From contig JAFXTN010000037.1 in assembly GCA_017535785.1 (NCBI GenBank), forward strand, positions 1 through 64,000: 64,000 nt of DNA, given 5' to 3'. Origin of the DNA: Butyrivibrio sp. (lineage in GTDB: Bacteria; Bacillota; Clostridia; Lachnospirales; Lachnospiraceae). Position 1 is the first letter of the stretch. Each line of letters starts with the position of its first letter. Under the pieces are notes generated by a model that saw nothing but the letters and a program-made list of their open reading frames with translations, was not told the origin of the DNA and searched no databases. The translations under genes and the position numbers were made by a program. Of the stretch, positions 1 to 8,733 are shown piece after piece.

Positions 1-675
1 ACTGCAGCTGATAACCAGACAGCCGTTGACATCAACGTTCTTCAGGGTGAGAGACAGTTTGCAAAAGACAATAAGTCACTCGGACAGTTCAGACTTGACG
101 GAATCCCTCCGGCAATGAGAGGTGTTCCTCAGATCGAAGTTACATTTGATATCGATGCAAACGGTATCGTTAACGTATCAGCTAAGGATCTCGGCACAGG
201 CAAGGAGCAGCACATAACTATCACAGCAGGCTCCAACATGTCTGACGAGGATATCGATAAGGCTGTAAAAGAGGCTCAGGAGTATGAGGCTCAGGATAAA
301 AAGCGTAAAGAGGGTATCGATGCCCGCAACGACGCCGATGCATTTGTATTCCAGACAGAGAAGGCTCTTCAGGAAGCAGGCGACAAGATCGACGCTTCTC
401 AGAAGCAGACTGTAGAAGATGACATCAAGGCTCTTAAAGAGACACTTGAGCAGACTAAGGATAAAGAGCTTTCAGACAGCGAGATCGATTCACTCAAGAG
501 CCAGAAAGAAAAGCTCATGAATGACGCTCAGGCTCTTTTCGCTAAGATGTATGAGAATGCACAGGCTCAAGGTGCAGGCCCTGACATGGGTGCACAGAGC
601 GCAGGTCCTGACATGGGCGGAGCTTCAGCTGATAACAACGACAACGTTGTAGATGGCGATTACAGAGAAGTTTGA
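1..675 (+). CDS. dnaK: Chaperone DnaK (Hsp70), C-terminal part
   Basis: The window opens inside this gene, and the reading frame is open from base 1. The visible 224 residues hold the end of the beta-sandwich substrate-binding domain ([19 protein letters not shown], then [10 protein letters not shown]), the alpha-helical lid and a low-complexity tail. DnaK is the ATP-driven cytoplasmic Hsp70 that binds exposed hydrophobic peptides with DnaJ and GrpE. The tail carries two copies of AGPDMG followed by an Asp/Asn-rich end (VVDGDYREV), like the acidic terminus common in DnaK. dnaJ follows after 15 bp in the same operon. The ATPase domain lies outside the window. Confidence 0.97.
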   Translation, partial: TAADNQTAVDINVLQGERQFAKDNKSLGQFRLDGIPPAMRGVPQIEVTFDIDANGIVNVSAKDLGTGKEQHITITAGSNMSDEDIDKAVKEAQEYEAQDKKRKEGIDARNDADAFVFQTEKALQEAGDKIDASQKQTVEDDIKALKETLEQTKDKELSDSEIDSLKSQKEKLMNDAQALFAKMYENAQAQGAGPDMGAQSAGPDMGGASADNNDNVVDGDYREV

Positions 676-690
676 TAATTAAGGAGTATT

Positions 691-1878
691 ATGTCAGAAC
701 AGAAGCGTGACTATTACGAGGTGCTCGGCGTCAGCAAAAGCGCCTCGGACGACGAGATAAAAAAAGCATACAGAGTGCTTGCCAAGAAGTATCATCCGGA
801 TATGAATCCGGGTGATGCGTCTGCAGCCGAGAAGTTCAAGGAAGCTTCTGAGGCTTACGCTGTTCTTAGCGATCCCGAGAAGAAGCGTCAGTATGATCAG
901 TTCGGACATGCGGCATTTGAAGGCGGCGGAGCCGGCGGATTCGGAGGCTTCGACTTTAACGGTGCCGATTTCGGTGATATCTTTGGCGATATTTTCGGTG
1001 ACTTCTTTGGTGGCGGAAGGTCACGTGGCGGAGCAAGAAGCGGCCCTTCTAAGGGAGCCAACATCAGAGCCAGCGTCAGGATCACATTCCTTGAGGCTGT
1101 CTTTGGCTGTGAAAAGGAGCTTGAGCTCACCATTAAAGATCCCTGCCCTAATTGCCACGGAACAGGCGCTAAGCCCGGAACTACCGCTTCAACTTGTACA
1201 CGATGCGGCGGTAAGGGACAGATCGTATATACACAGCAATCTTTCTTTGGCACTGTAAGAAATGTTCAGACTTGTCCCGATTGCGGTGGAACAGGTAAGA
1301 TCATTAAAGAGAAGTGTCCTGATTGCCACGGCACAGGTTATATAGCAAGCAGAAAGAAGATCAAGGTCAGCATTCCCGCCGGAATAGACAACGGCCAGAG
1401 TGTAAGGATACGTGATAAGGGTGAACCCGGTATTAACGGTGGACCAAGAGGAGACCTTCTTGTAGAAGTTGTTGTATCCGATCATCCTATTTTCCAGAGA
1501 GAGGGTGTCAACATCTATTCAATGGTTCCCGTATCATTTGCTATCGCGGCACTTGGCGGAACTGTCCTTATAGATACTGTTGACGGCAAGGTGGCATATG
1601 ATGTCAAGGCCGGAACTCAGACGGACACAAGAGTAAGACTTCGTGGAAAGGGTGTTCCTTCACTTCGTGACAAGGATTCAAGAGGTGACCACTACGTAAC
1701 ACTTGTGGTACAGGTTCCCGACAAGCTTTCCAAGGAAGCTAAGGATCTTCTTAAGAAGTTTGATGAGAAGACAGGAGATTCACTTACAGCCGCAGAGCGC
1801 ATGATGGGGTCAAAAGATTCAGATGACGACGGCCCCGGAGGCAACGGCGGTAAGAAAAAGAAATCATTCTGGAAGTGA
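691..1878 (+). CDS. dnaJ: Chaperone protein DnaJ
   Basis: Hsp40 co-chaperone that stimulates DnaK ATP hydrolysis and delivers substrates. The 395 residues show a full type I layout: J domain at about residues 6-70 with the HPD motif (KKYHPDMN), a Gly/Phe-rich linker (about 75-120, with [14 protein letters not shown]), four CxxCxGxG zinc-binding repeats ([32 protein letters not shown]), then the C-terminal beta domains. The C-terminus is a Lys-rich tail. The start at 691 follows the ribosome-binding site AAGGAG. It lies 15 bp after dnaK and ends shortly before a strong terminator, so it is the last gene of the heat-shock operon. Confidence 0.98.
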   Translation: MSEQKRDYYEVLGVSKSASDDEIKKAYRVLAKKYHPDMNPGDASAAEKFKEASEAYAVLSDPEKKRQYDQFGHAAFEGGGAGGFGGFDFNGADFGDIFGDIFGDFFGGGRSRGGARSGPSKGANIRASVRITFLEAVFGCEKELELTIKDPCPNCHGTGAKPGTTASTCTRCGGKGQIVYTQQSFFGTVRNVQTCPDCGGTGKIIKEKCPDCHGTGYIASRKKIKVSIPAGIDNGQSVRIRDKGEPGINGGPRGDLLVEVVVSDHPIFQREGVNIYSMVPVSFAIAALGGTVLIDTVDGKVAYDVKAGTQTDTRVRLRGKGVPSLRDKDSRGDHYVTLVVQVPDKLSKEAKDLLKKFDEKTGDSLTAAERMMGSKDSDDDGPGGNGGKKKKSFWK

Positions 1879-1880
1879 TT

Positions 1881-1908
1881 TTGCATAAAAAACGATTTGT
1901 GTTATACT
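1881..1908 (+). promoter_or_regulatory. Candidate promoter for prmA operon
   Basis: TTGCAT (1881-1886), a 16-bp spacer and TATACT (1903-1908), preceded by TG at the extended -10 position. The predicted start near 1915 lies inside the dnaJ terminator hairpin, so a transcript starting here would lack the left arm and escape that terminator. The site is seen in the sequence; its activity is inferred. Confidence 0.45.
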
Positions 1909-1942
1909 TCCGTAGTTAGAATAATAACTACGGAAGTTTTTT
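1906..1942 (+). terminator. Rho-independent terminator after dnaJ
   Basis: Perfect 13-bp stem: ACTTCCGTAGTTA at 1906-1918 pairs with TAACTACGGAAGT at 1925-1937 around a 6-nt loop. A T run follows. It ends the dnaK-dnaJ transcript. Confidence 0.92.
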
Positions 1943-2017
1943 AAGTAATCACCAGACTCGGTATTATCGAGTCGTGGTGTACTACTTAGTTCCGGCGAGC
2001 GGATGCGAGAGCGGAAC
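1943..2017 (+). other. Structured leader upstream of prmA
   Basis: Two consecutive hairpins fill the gap before prmA. The first runs from AAGTA (1943) to TACTT (1987) with inner pairing of CACCA/TGGTG and ACTCG/CGAGT around GTATTAT. The second pairs GTTCCG (1989-1994) with CGGAAC (2012-2017). Neither is followed by a T run and no known riboswitch class was recognised. It could be a 5'-UTR element affecting prmA translation, whose AGGTG ribosome-binding site comes 12 nt later. Confidence 0.4.
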
Positions 2018-2039
2018 CTCATTGAAATAGGTGATCATT

Positions 2040-3077
2040 ATGAAATGGATGCGTTTTAGAGTTCGTACCAACGAAGAATCAGAAGATATAATTGTAAGCT
2101 ACCTTCAGGATATAGGTCTTGAGGGCGCTCAGATTGAAGATAATGCACCGCTTTCAACAGCGGATAAAGAGCAGATGTTTATCGACGCTCCCGAGCTGGA
2201 GCCGGACAAAATCAATACAGAACTCACAGGCGGAGCGGCATATCTCAATTTCTTTTTGGAAATAGATGACGACAATATGCTCACCATAGAGCTCCCTGAT
2301 GATAACGGAGAGTACGTTAAGATAAAGAAAACTCCCGAAGAAGTTAAGGAAGAGATGAAGGAAAAGCTGGATGAACTCAGAAGCTTTTCTGATATCGGCG
2401 ACGGAACCATATCGGTTGATGTTACCGAAGACATAGACTGGATCAATAACTGGAAGCAGTATTTCCATAAGTTTTATATAGATGATATTCTCGTTATCCC
2501 TTCATGGGAAAAAGAGAATGATGAAGATAAAGACAAGGCTTCGATGGTTCTTCACATCGATCCCGGAACGGCTTTCGGAACGGGAATGCACGAGACAACA
2601 CAGCTTTGCATCCGCATGCTCAAAAAGTATGTGACTCCCGAGACGGAGCTTCTTGATGTCGGAACGGGAAGCGGTGTTTTATCTATTTTGGCGCTTATGT
2701 TCGGTGCCAAGCATGCAATGGGAACAGATCTTGATAAGTGCGCGGTTCCCGCTGTAAAAGAAAATATGGAGAATAATGGGATAGCTCCCGATAAATTCGA
2801 CATGTTGATCGGTAATATCATTGATGATAAGGAAGTTCAGGATAAAGTCGGTTATGATAAGTACGATATTGTAGTTGCCAATATCTTGGCCAACGTACTT
2901 GTTCCGCTTACACCCGTTATATTAGATCAGCTCAAAAAGGGTGGTATCTATATTACATCGGGTATCATCAATACCAAGGAAGAAGAGGTTAAAAAGGCGC
3001 ATCTTGATGCCGGACTTGAGATTCTCGAGATCCACCATCAGGGAGATTGGGTTTCAATTACTTCGAGGAAAAATTGA
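2040..3077 (+). CDS. prmA: Ribosomal protein L11 methyltransferase
   Basis: SAM-dependent methyltransferase that methylates ribosomal protein L11. The 345-residue protein carries the PrmA signatures DPGTAFGTGMHETT and LLDVGTGSGVLSI (SAM motif I), and NILANVL (motif IV) in the C-terminal Rossmann domain. The N-terminal recognition part contains an acidic stretch around residues 40-110 and makes the protein somewhat longer than the usual ~310. The ATG at 2040 is chosen because AGGTG lies 6 nt upstream; an in-frame GTG at 2031 overlaps that site. The stop overlaps the start of rsmE (TGATG). Confidence 0.95.
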   Translation: MKWMRFRVRTNEESEDIIVSYLQDIGLEGAQIEDNAPLSTADKEQMFIDAPELEPDKINTELTGGAAYLNFFLEIDDDNMLTIELPDDNGEYVKIKKTPEEVKEEMKEKLDELRSFSDIGDGTISVDVTEDIDWINNWKQYFHKFYIDDILVIPSWEKENDEDKDKASMVLHIDPGTAFGTGMHETTQLCIRMLKKYVTPETELLDVGTGSGVLSILALMFGAKHAMGTDLDKCAVPAVKENMENNGIAPDKFDMLIGNIIDDKEVQDKVGYDKYDIVVANILANVLVPLTPVILDQLKKGGIYITSGIINTKEEEVKKAHLDAGLEILEIHHQGDWVSITSRKN

Positions 3078-3829
3078 TGTATCACTTTTTTGTTGAAAGC
3101 TCAGCCATTTCCGCAGACCTTAAGAAAGTGGAGATAACGGGAGACGATTACAATCATATAGCCAATGTCCTTAGGATGAAGGTTGGAGAACAGTTCTCCG
3201 TCAGTGTCAGAGAAGAAGGCGACGGAAGAGAGCTCTTTTACGAAATAGAAGAGATCACAGGCTCATCCGTTATCGGAAACCTCTGTTTTATAGAAGAAGT
3301 AGGGAACGAACTTCCGTCCAAGATATATCTTTTTCAGGGACTACCTAAGGTGGACAAGATGGAGCTTATCATCCAGAAAGCAGTAGAACTCGGGGCTTTC
3401 GAAATAGTTCCCATGTCTACCAAGAGATGTGTCGTTAAGCTTGATGAAAAGAAGGCGGAAAATAAGATCAAGCGCTGGAATGCGATCTCGGAAGCTGCCG
3501 CTAAGCAGAGTAAGAGAGCAGTTATTCCCAAGGTGACAATGCCCATGACGATCAAGCAGGCTGTCGCTTATGCAAAAGAACTTGATGTTAAGCTCATTCC
3601 TTATGAGCTTGCTGAACATATAGATGAAACTAAGAAGATCATAGAATCCATAGAGCCGGGACAGAGTATAGGCGTGTTCATCGGGCCGGAAGGCGGTTTT
3701 TCGGAAGAGGAAGTTGCGCTTTGTAAAGAAAACGGTATACAGCCGATCACGCTCGGAAAGAGGATTCTAAGGACCGAAACAGCTGGTTTTACCATTATTT
3801 CATGGTTAATGTATCATTTAGAAGGATAA
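3077..3829 (+). CDS. rsmE: 16S rRNA (uracil1498-N3)-methyltransferase
   Basis: Methylates N3 of U1498 in 16S rRNA near the decoding site. It is a SPOUT (knotted) methyltransferase of 250 residues, with an N-terminal PUA-like domain (about 1-70) and the SPOUT signatures FIGPEGGFSEEEV and LGKRILRTETA near the C-terminus, which form the SAM pocket. The ATG at 3077 overlaps the prmA stop by one base and has GAGGA upstream. An in-frame start further upstream at 3047 would lie inside prmA and is not needed. prmA-rsmE pairing is common in Firmicutes. Confidence 0.95.
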   Translation: MYHFFVESSAISADLKKVEITGDDYNHIANVLRMKVGEQFSVSVREEGDGRELFYEIEEITGSSVIGNLCFIEEVGNELPSKIYLFQGLPKVDKMELIIQKAVELGAFEIVPMSTKRCVVKLDEKKAENKIKRWNAISEAAAKQSKRAVIPKVTMPMTIKQAVAYAKELDVKLIPYELAEHIDETKKIIESIEPGQSIGVFIGPEGGFSEEEVALCKENGIQPITLGKRILRTETAGFTIISWLMYHLEG

Positions 3830-3832
3830 GAA

Positions 3833-4990
3833 ATGGAAGCATATTTGGATAATTCGGCAACGACCAGAGCGTTTGATGAAGTGGCCGCGCTCGTTGCCAA
3901 GGAGATGACTGTAGAGTACGGCAATCCTTCAAGTGTTCATCACTTGGGTGCTGTTGCCGCTGAGAGAGTTGCGGATGCGAGGGAGACTATCGCATCGACG
4001 CTTAAGGTTGATCAGGCAGAGATAGTATTTACATCGGGCGGAACAGAGTCCGATAATTTTGCGATAATAGGTGCTGCCAGAGCCAATAAGTGGCGCGGCA
4101 ATCACATTATCACAAGCTCCATCGAGCACCCAGCAGTGCTTGTCACAATGGAATATCTGCAGAAAGAGGGCTTTGATATCACATATCTTTCTGTTGATGA
4201 GACGGGACGTATCGATCTTAATGAGTTAAAAGAAGCTATAAGACCCGAGACCATTCTGGTATCTCTTATGTTTGTTAATAATGAGATCGGTACGATAGAG
4301 CCCATTGAGGAAGCCGGCAATATCATAAAAGCCGCAAATAAGGACATCATTTTTCATGTTGATGCCGTTCAGGCGTACGGAAAGGTTTTGATCCGTCCCA
4401 GAGCGCTCAATATAGATCTTTTGTCTGTCAGCGGACATAAGATCCATGGCCCCAAGGGAATAGGCTTTTTATATGTAAAAAAAGGAACCAAGATAGTTCC
4501 TATAAATTATGGCGGAGGGCAGCAGAAGGGAATGAGATCCGGAACAGAGAATGTTCCCGGTATCGCAGGACTTGCGCTCGCTGCAAAGATGTGTTGTGAC
4601 GGTATTTCCGAGCACAGCAACAGACTTTACGAACTCAAGAAGTATCTGATCGACAATCTTGAAGAGAGACTTACGGATATCAAGATAAACGGGCCTAAGT
4701 ATGATGAAGGTGCGCCTCATATCGTAAGCCTTTCGATAAAAGGACTTGCCGCAGAGACAGTTCTTAATATGCTTAGCGGAAAGGGGATCTACGTTTCTGC
4801 CGGAAGCGCATGTACATCCAACAATCCACACGTATCAGATACGCTCAAAGCGATCGGGGTTCCGAGAGAACTTCTTGAATCAACAATTCGTATCAGTATG
4901 TCGGTCATGACAACAAAGGAAGAGATAGATCTTTTATTGGATACACTCTGCTCACAGGTAGAGACCATGAGGGAATTCTATCGCCATTAA
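3833..4990 (+). CDS. Cysteine desulfurase (NifS/IscS family)
   Basis: PLP enzyme converting cysteine to alanine while loading a persulfide on its active-site Cys. The 385 residues show the class V aminotransferase fold, the PLP lysine in SGHKIHGPKG, and the catalytic Cys in a loop reading SAGSACTS. thiI lies 16 bp downstream, matching the Bacillus nifZ-thiI pair, so the likely role is to supply sulfur for 4-thiouridine in tRNA and perhaps thiamine thiazole. A general Fe-S assembly role cannot be excluded. No scaffold gene (iscU/sufU) is nearby. Confidence 0.93.
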   Translation: MEAYLDNSATTRAFDEVAALVAKEMTVEYGNPSSVHHLGAVAAERVADARETIASTLKVDQAEIVFTSGGTESDNFAIIGAARANKWRGNHIITSSIEHPAVLVTMEYLQKEGFDITYLSVDETGRIDLNELKEAIRPETILVSLMFVNNEIGTIEPIEEAGNIIKAANKDIIFHVDAVQAYGKVLIRPRALNIDLLSVSGHKIHGPKGIGFLYVKKGTKIVPINYGGGQQKGMRSGTENVPGIAGLALAAKMCCDGISEHSNRLYELKKYLIDNLEERLTDIKINGPKYDEGAPHIVSLSIKGLAAETVLNMLSGKGIYVSAGSACTSNNPHVSDTLKAIGVPRELLESTIRISMSVMTTKEEIDLLLDTLCSQVETMREFYRH

Positions 4991-5006
4991 AGAAAGAGGA
5001 TCATAT

Positions 5007-6209
5007 ATGCAGTACCATGCTTTTGTAATTAAGTATGCGGAGATAGGTGTAAAAGGAAAAAACAGATATATTTTCGAGGAGGCGCTTGTTAAGCAGATAG
5101 AGCGCGTTCTTTCTAAGTGCGACGGTGAGTTCAACGTAACCAGAGTAAACGGAAGAATGTATGTTGACGCCAAGAACTTTGATTTCAATGAGACCGTTGA
5201 TCAGCTTAAGACTGTTTTCGGTGTGACAGGGATCTGCCCTGCCGTATCGATCGAAAGAGACGGAGAGAGCAACCTCCCTGATGTAGAAGGAATTTCAAAG
5301 GCGGTTGTTGACTTTGTCGACGGCGTTTATCCCGATAAGAACAAGACCTTTAAGGTTAAGGTAAGACGTGTGGATAAAAGCTATCCCATGGATTCCATGG
5401 AGCTTGCCGCTCATCTTGGCGGAGAGATCCTCGATGCATATGAAGAGATGAAGGTTGATGTACATAATCCGGACATTCTTATCAACGTTGAGATCAGAGA
5501 AAAGCTCAATATCTTTTCAGAGGTCATTCCCGGACCTGCAGGCATGCCTATAGGAACAGCGGGAAAGGCGATGCTTCTTTTGTCAGGAGGAATCGATTCT
5601 CCCGTAGCCGGATATATGATTGCCAAAAGAGGTGTTGAGATCGAGGCTGTATACTTTAATGCTCCTCCTTACACAAGTGAGAAGGCTAAGCAGAAGGTTA
5701 TAGATCTTGCCGGAGTTATTGCCAAGTATACAGGTAAAGTCAGACTTCACGTCATCAACTTTACCGATATTCAGATGTATATATACAAGCAGTGTCCTCA
5801 CGATGAGCTTACCATCATTATGAGAAGATATATGATGAGGATCGCGGATATCATTGCCAATAATACAGGATGTATGGGACTTGTAACGGGTGAGAGTATC
5901 GGACAGGTTGCATCTCAGACGATGCAGAGTCTTATGTGCACCGGCGAAGTGGTTACGGATATTCCTGTTTACAGACCCCTTATTGCATTTGATAAGCAGG
6001 ATATTGTTGATATTTCATACAAGATTGATGCCTATGAAACTTCAATCCTTCCTTACGAAGATTGCTGCACGATATTTGTTGCAAAGCACCCCGTTACCAA
6101 GCCTAGGGCTGAGATCATAAGAAAGCATGAAGAGAATCTTGCCGAGAAGATCGATGAGCTTATGAAGGTAGCTCTTGAAACTGATGAAGTGATCGAGATC
6201 TGTAAATAA
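5007..6209 (+). CDS. thiI: tRNA 4-thiouridine synthetase ThiI
   Basis: ATP-dependent tRNA sulfurtransferase that makes s4U8 in tRNA and can feed sulfur to thiamine thiazole synthesis. The 400 residues comprise an N-terminal ferredoxin-like/THUMP RNA-binding region (about 1-165) and a PP-loop AMP-binding domain with SGGIDSPVAGYM near residue 193. The length equals the short form without the C-terminal rhodanese domain of enteric ThiI, so sulfur must come from the adjacent cysteine desulfurase by another cysteine route. A GAGGAT ribosome-binding site precedes the ATG. It is the last gene before a terminator. Confidence 0.96.
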   Translation: MQYHAFVIKYAEIGVKGKNRYIFEEALVKQIERVLSKCDGEFNVTRVNGRMYVDAKNFDFNETVDQLKTVFGVTGICPAVSIERDGESNLPDVEGISKAVVDFVDGVYPDKNKTFKVKVRRVDKSYPMDSMELAAHLGGEILDAYEEMKVDVHNPDILINVEIREKLNIFSEVIPGPAGMPIGTAGKAMLLLSGGIDSPVAGYMIAKRGVEIEAVYFNAPPYTSEKAKQKVIDLAGVIAKYTGKVRLHVINFTDIQMYIYKQCPHDELTIIMRRYMMRIADIIANNTGCMGLVTGESIGQVASQTMQSLMCTGEVVTDIPVYRPLIAFDKQDIVDISYKIDAYETSILPYEDCCTIFVAKHPVTKPRAEIIRKHEENLAEKIDELMKVALETDEVIEICK

Positions 6210-6223
6210 AAAGAGATATAAAA

Positions 6224-6255
6224 AGACCATCCTAAATAGGATGGTCTGTAATGTC
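6224..6255 (+). terminator. Terminator after thiI
   Basis: AGACCATCCTA (6224-6234) pairs perfectly with TAGGATGGTCT (6237-6247) around a 2-nt loop, giving an 11-bp stem. A T-rich tail follows at 6252-6259. The A-rich left flank means it may also work for the convergent HPr-like gene on the minus strand. Confidence 0.8.
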
Positions 6256-6282
6256 TTTTTTATGGATCTAATCCCAAAAAGA

Positions 6283-6513
6283 TTAGATCATGTAAGGCTT
6301 TAATACATTAAGAACCTCATCTGCGCCGTCTTCAGCGTGGATATTCAGATCGATAGGCTTTGAAAGATCGAGTGAGAAAATACCCATTATAGACTTTGCG
6401 TCGATAACGTATCTTCCTGAAACAAGATCAAAGTCATAATCAAACTTTGTGATGTCATTTACGAAAGATTTTACCTTATCGATAGAATTTAAAGAAATTT
6501 TTACGGTCTTCAT
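6283..6513 (-). CDS. HPr-like protein lacking the catalytic His (Crh-like)
   Basis: A 76-residue HPr-fold protein. The C-terminal half aligns with HPr: DAKSIMGIFSLD here corresponds to NAKSVLSVLGAC in the true HPr at 44437, keeping the Lys-Ser that is the regulatory Ser46 position. The region where HPr has GLHLRPA around His15 has no His (IDKVKSFVND), so it cannot take phosphate from enzyme I. In Bacillus the analogous protein Crh also lacks His15 and acts as a CcpA co-regulator; such a role here is inference. The start at 6513 has GGAGG upstream; a longer in-frame extension overlaps mtaB and is rejected. Confidence 0.8.
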   Translation of the reverse strand: MKTVKISLNSIDKVKSFVNDITKFDYDFDLVSGRYVIDAKSIMGIFSLDLSKPIDLNIHAEDGADEVLNVLKPYMI

Positions 6514-6542
6514 TGCGCAAATACCTCCTTCTTTTATTTCAT

Positions 6543-6569
6543 AGTATACGTAGAAAGTGTAAAAGTCAA
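6543..6569 (-). promoter_or_regulatory. Promoter of the HPr-like gene
   Basis: Read on the minus strand: TTGACT (plus-strand 6564-6569), then either TATACT after 15 bp or TACTAT after 17 bp. The -35 box overlaps the first base of the mtaB start codon, so the two divergent genes share a 55-bp region. Confidence 0.5.
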
Positions 6570-7921
6570 TGCCAAAAAACGTCGCAGGACTAAAGATTGC
6601 CATGCACAATCTGGGTTGTAAAGTTAATAATTACGAGATGGATGTCATGGGCCAGAAAATCAAGGAAGCGGGCGGAATTATCGTCCCTTTTACCGATAAG
6701 GCCGATGTCTATATCATAAACACCTGTACAGTCACCAATATCGCCGACAGAAAATCAAGACAGATGCTCCATAAAGCAAAGAAGGAGAACCCTGAAGCGA
6801 TTGTCGTTGCGGTCGGATGCTATGTCGAGACCGGAAAAGAAGGTGTCATAAAGGATGACAGTATTGATCTTGCGGTTGGAAACAATAAGAAATCAGAGAT
6901 CGTAGAGATCCTTGATGAGTTCATGAGCCTCAAGAATCCCAAGGATGACAAGACTCTGCACGGAACATCAATAATCGATATCAATCATACCGATGTTTAT
7001 GAAGAAATGACACTTAGTGAGCTCCCTGAGCATACCAGAGCCTATATCAAGATCCAGGACGGATGTAATCAGTTCTGTACTTATTGTGTCATTCCCTATG
7101 CCAGAGGCAGGGTGCGTAGCAGAGAAATGCAGGATATCCTCGATGAGATAAAGGGACTTGCTCAAAAAGGCTGCAAGGAAGTGGTCCTTACAGGTATACA
7201 TATAAGCTCATACGGAGTTGATAAGGGAGAACAGCTTCTTGTTCCGCTGATCGAGAAGATTGGTGACATTGACGGGATCGAGAGGATCAGGATCAGCTCT
7301 CTTGAGCCCAGGATCATGACCGAGGAGAACGTCAAGAGGCTTGCTGCTGTAAAGAAGCTTTGTCCGCACTTCCACCTTTCGTTACAGAGTGGCTGCGATA
7401 CCGTGCTTTCCAGGATGAACAGGCACTATACCGCTGATGATTTCAGAAAGGGAGTGGAACTTCTCAGAAAGTACTTTGAAAAGCCGGCTATTACAACTGA
7501 CATTATTGTCGGTTTTCCCGGTGAGACCGAAGAGGAGTTTGAGGAGTGTAGGAAATTTGCGGAAGAGATCGATTTCTACGAGATGCATGTATTTAAGTAT
7601 TCTCCAAGAAAGGGAACTGTTGCCGCAGGTATGAAGGAGCAGCTTACCGATAAGGAAAAGAGCGCAAGAAGCGATGTGCTCCTTAATTTGACAAAGAAGC
7701 AATCAGAGTGCTATCGTAATTACTTCATAGGAAAAGAAATCTCGGTCCTTTGGGAGGATGAGGAGAATATAGGCGGCAAGAGATATATGATCGGTCATAC
7801 TGACAGATATGTCAGAATTGCCAGAGCAATGGCTGACGAAGCCCCTGAAAATGCGGGTTCGGGCGATATCACAACCGTTACACCCAGAGCCTTCTTAAGC
7901 TCCGATACGTTGCTTATTTGA
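6569..7921 (+). CDS. mtaB: tRNA t6A37 methylthiotransferase MtaB
   Basis: Radical-SAM methylthiotransferase converting t6A37 to ms2t6A37 in tRNAs decoding ANN codons. The 450 residues show the N-terminal UPF0004 domain with three cluster cysteines (LGCKVN, NTCTVT, VGCYVE), the radical-SAM motif CxxxCxxC in QFCTYCVIPYARG near residue 170, and a C-terminal TRAM-like region. LGCKVN separates MtaB from MiaB and RimO. The ATG at 6569 lacks a clear ribosome-binding site. An internal ATG at 6602 would cut the first beta strand, so 6569 is kept, with a very short leader likely. Confidence 0.95.
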   Translation: MPKNVAGLKIAMHNLGCKVNNYEMDVMGQKIKEAGGIIVPFTDKADVYIINTCTVTNIADRKSRQMLHKAKKENPEAIVVAVGCYVETGKEGVIKDDSIDLAVGNNKKSEIVEILDEFMSLKNPKDDKTLHGTSIIDINHTDVYEEMTLSELPEHTRAYIKIQDGCNQFCTYCVIPYARGRVRSREMQDILDEIKGLAQKGCKEVVLTGIHISSYGVDKGEQLLVPLIEKIGDIDGIERIRISSLEPRIMTEENVKRLAAVKKLCPHFHLSLQSGCDTVLSRMNRHYTADDFRKGVELLRKYFEKPAITTDIIVGFPGETEEEFEECRKFAEEIDFYEMHVFKYSPRKGTVAAGMKEQLTDKEKSARSDVLLNLTKKQSECYRNYFIGKEISVLWEDEENIGGKRYMIGHTDRYVRIARAMADEAPENAGSGDITTVTPRAFLSSDTLLI

Positions 7922-8014
7922 TTTTCTTATGTCATAATAATTGTGTAGCTATTTTTTTACTGATTCCAAGCGGCGTGTGTATACCGCTTCAATAATATAT
8001 GAATGGAGAAAACT

Positions 8015-8289
8015 ATGGCAGAGCAGGATTTAGGAAACACCCAATTTTTTAAGGTTGAGATTGAACCCGAGACAGGTGTTAGAAGGTTCTTTCTGTGGTT
8101 TACGATGCTCTTCTTGAGAAGGGATACAATCCGGTCAACCAGATCGTCGGATATATCATGTCGGGAGACCCTACTTATATTACAAGCCACAAGGGTGCAA
8201 GAAGCCTTATCATGAAGGTTGAGAGAGATGAACTCGTTGAGGAGATGCTTGCCGAGTACATCAAGAGCAACGACTGGGCTAGAAAGTAA
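8015..8289 (+). pseudogene. ireB: IreB family phosphoprotein (UPF0297), frameshifted
   Basis: Small regulatory phosphoprotein family (YrzL in Bacillus; IreB in Enterococcus is a substrate of a Ser/Thr kinase). The N-terminal part is read from ATG 8015 (MAEQDLGNTQFFKVEIEPE), with GGAG 6 nt upstream. The rest, [20 protein letters not shown] onward to SNDWARK, lies in a different frame. Joining them gives a normal family protein if one A is added near 8081-8085 (GTT AGA AAG GTT CTT, reading [10 protein letters not shown]). As given, reading from 8015 leaves the family at the break. No slippery heptamer is present, so a one-base deletion or a sequencing/assembly error is likelier than programmed frameshifting. 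ruvX and DUF1292 follow, as in Bacillus. Confidence 0.85.
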
Positions 8290-8298
8290 TACGAGATT

Positions 8299-8721
8299 AT
8301 GCGGATAATGGGGCTTGATTACGGTTCCAAGACGGTTGGAGTTGCCATCAGTGATGAGCTTCTTCTTACCGCGCAGGGTAAAGAGATAATCCGTAGAAAA
8401 GAAGAGAACAAACTTAGAAAAACATTGGCGCGCATAGAGGAGCTTATTGTGGAGTACGGAGTCGAGAAGATAGTTCTTGGGCTCCCTGTTAACATGGATA
8501 TGACACCTTCTGTGCGTTCAGAGTTATGCCTTGAATTTAAAGACAAGATCGAAAGAAGAACAAACATCCCCGTGATCATGTGGGATGAGCGCCTTACCAC
8601 GGTAGAGGCTGATGAGATAATGGACGAGCTCGAGATACGAGGTCGTGAAAGAAAAGAATACGTAGATATGATAGCGGCTCAGATAATTCTTCAGGATTAT
8701 CTGAACAACAGAAAAGATTGA
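8299..8721 (+). CDS. ruvX: Putative Holliday junction resolvase RuvX/YqgF
   Basis: RNase H-fold nuclease family protein of 140 residues (YrrK in Bacillus), linked to Holliday junction resolution and pre-16S rRNA 5' processing in different studies. The acidic first-strand motif [16 protein letters not shown], the LGLPVNMD segment and WDERLTT, followed by a C-terminal Asp in YVDMIAAQ, are the conserved YqgF sites. It starts 9 bp after the ireB stop. Two in-frame ATGs (8299, 8308) are possible; the first is used. Confidence 0.93.
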   Translation: MRIMGLDYGSKTVGVAISDELLLTAQGKEIIRRKEENKLRKTLARIEELIVEYGVEKIVLGLPVNMDMTPSVRSELCLEFKDKIERRTNIPVIMWDERLTTVEADEIMDELEIRGRERKEYVDMIAAQIILQDYLNNRKD

Positions 8722-8733
8722 GAGAAGACCGAT

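Noticed and set aside
694..1886. Open frames on the minus strand and in another plus frame across dnaJ
   Set aside because: They are shadows of the dnaJ coding frame, with repetitive composition from the Gly-rich region and no own ribosome-binding sites or family motifs.
8079..8097. Programmed -1 frameshift in ireB
   Set aside because: No X XXY YYZ slippery heptamer or downstream structure is evident, and the family is not known to use recoding; a single-base deletion explains it more simply.
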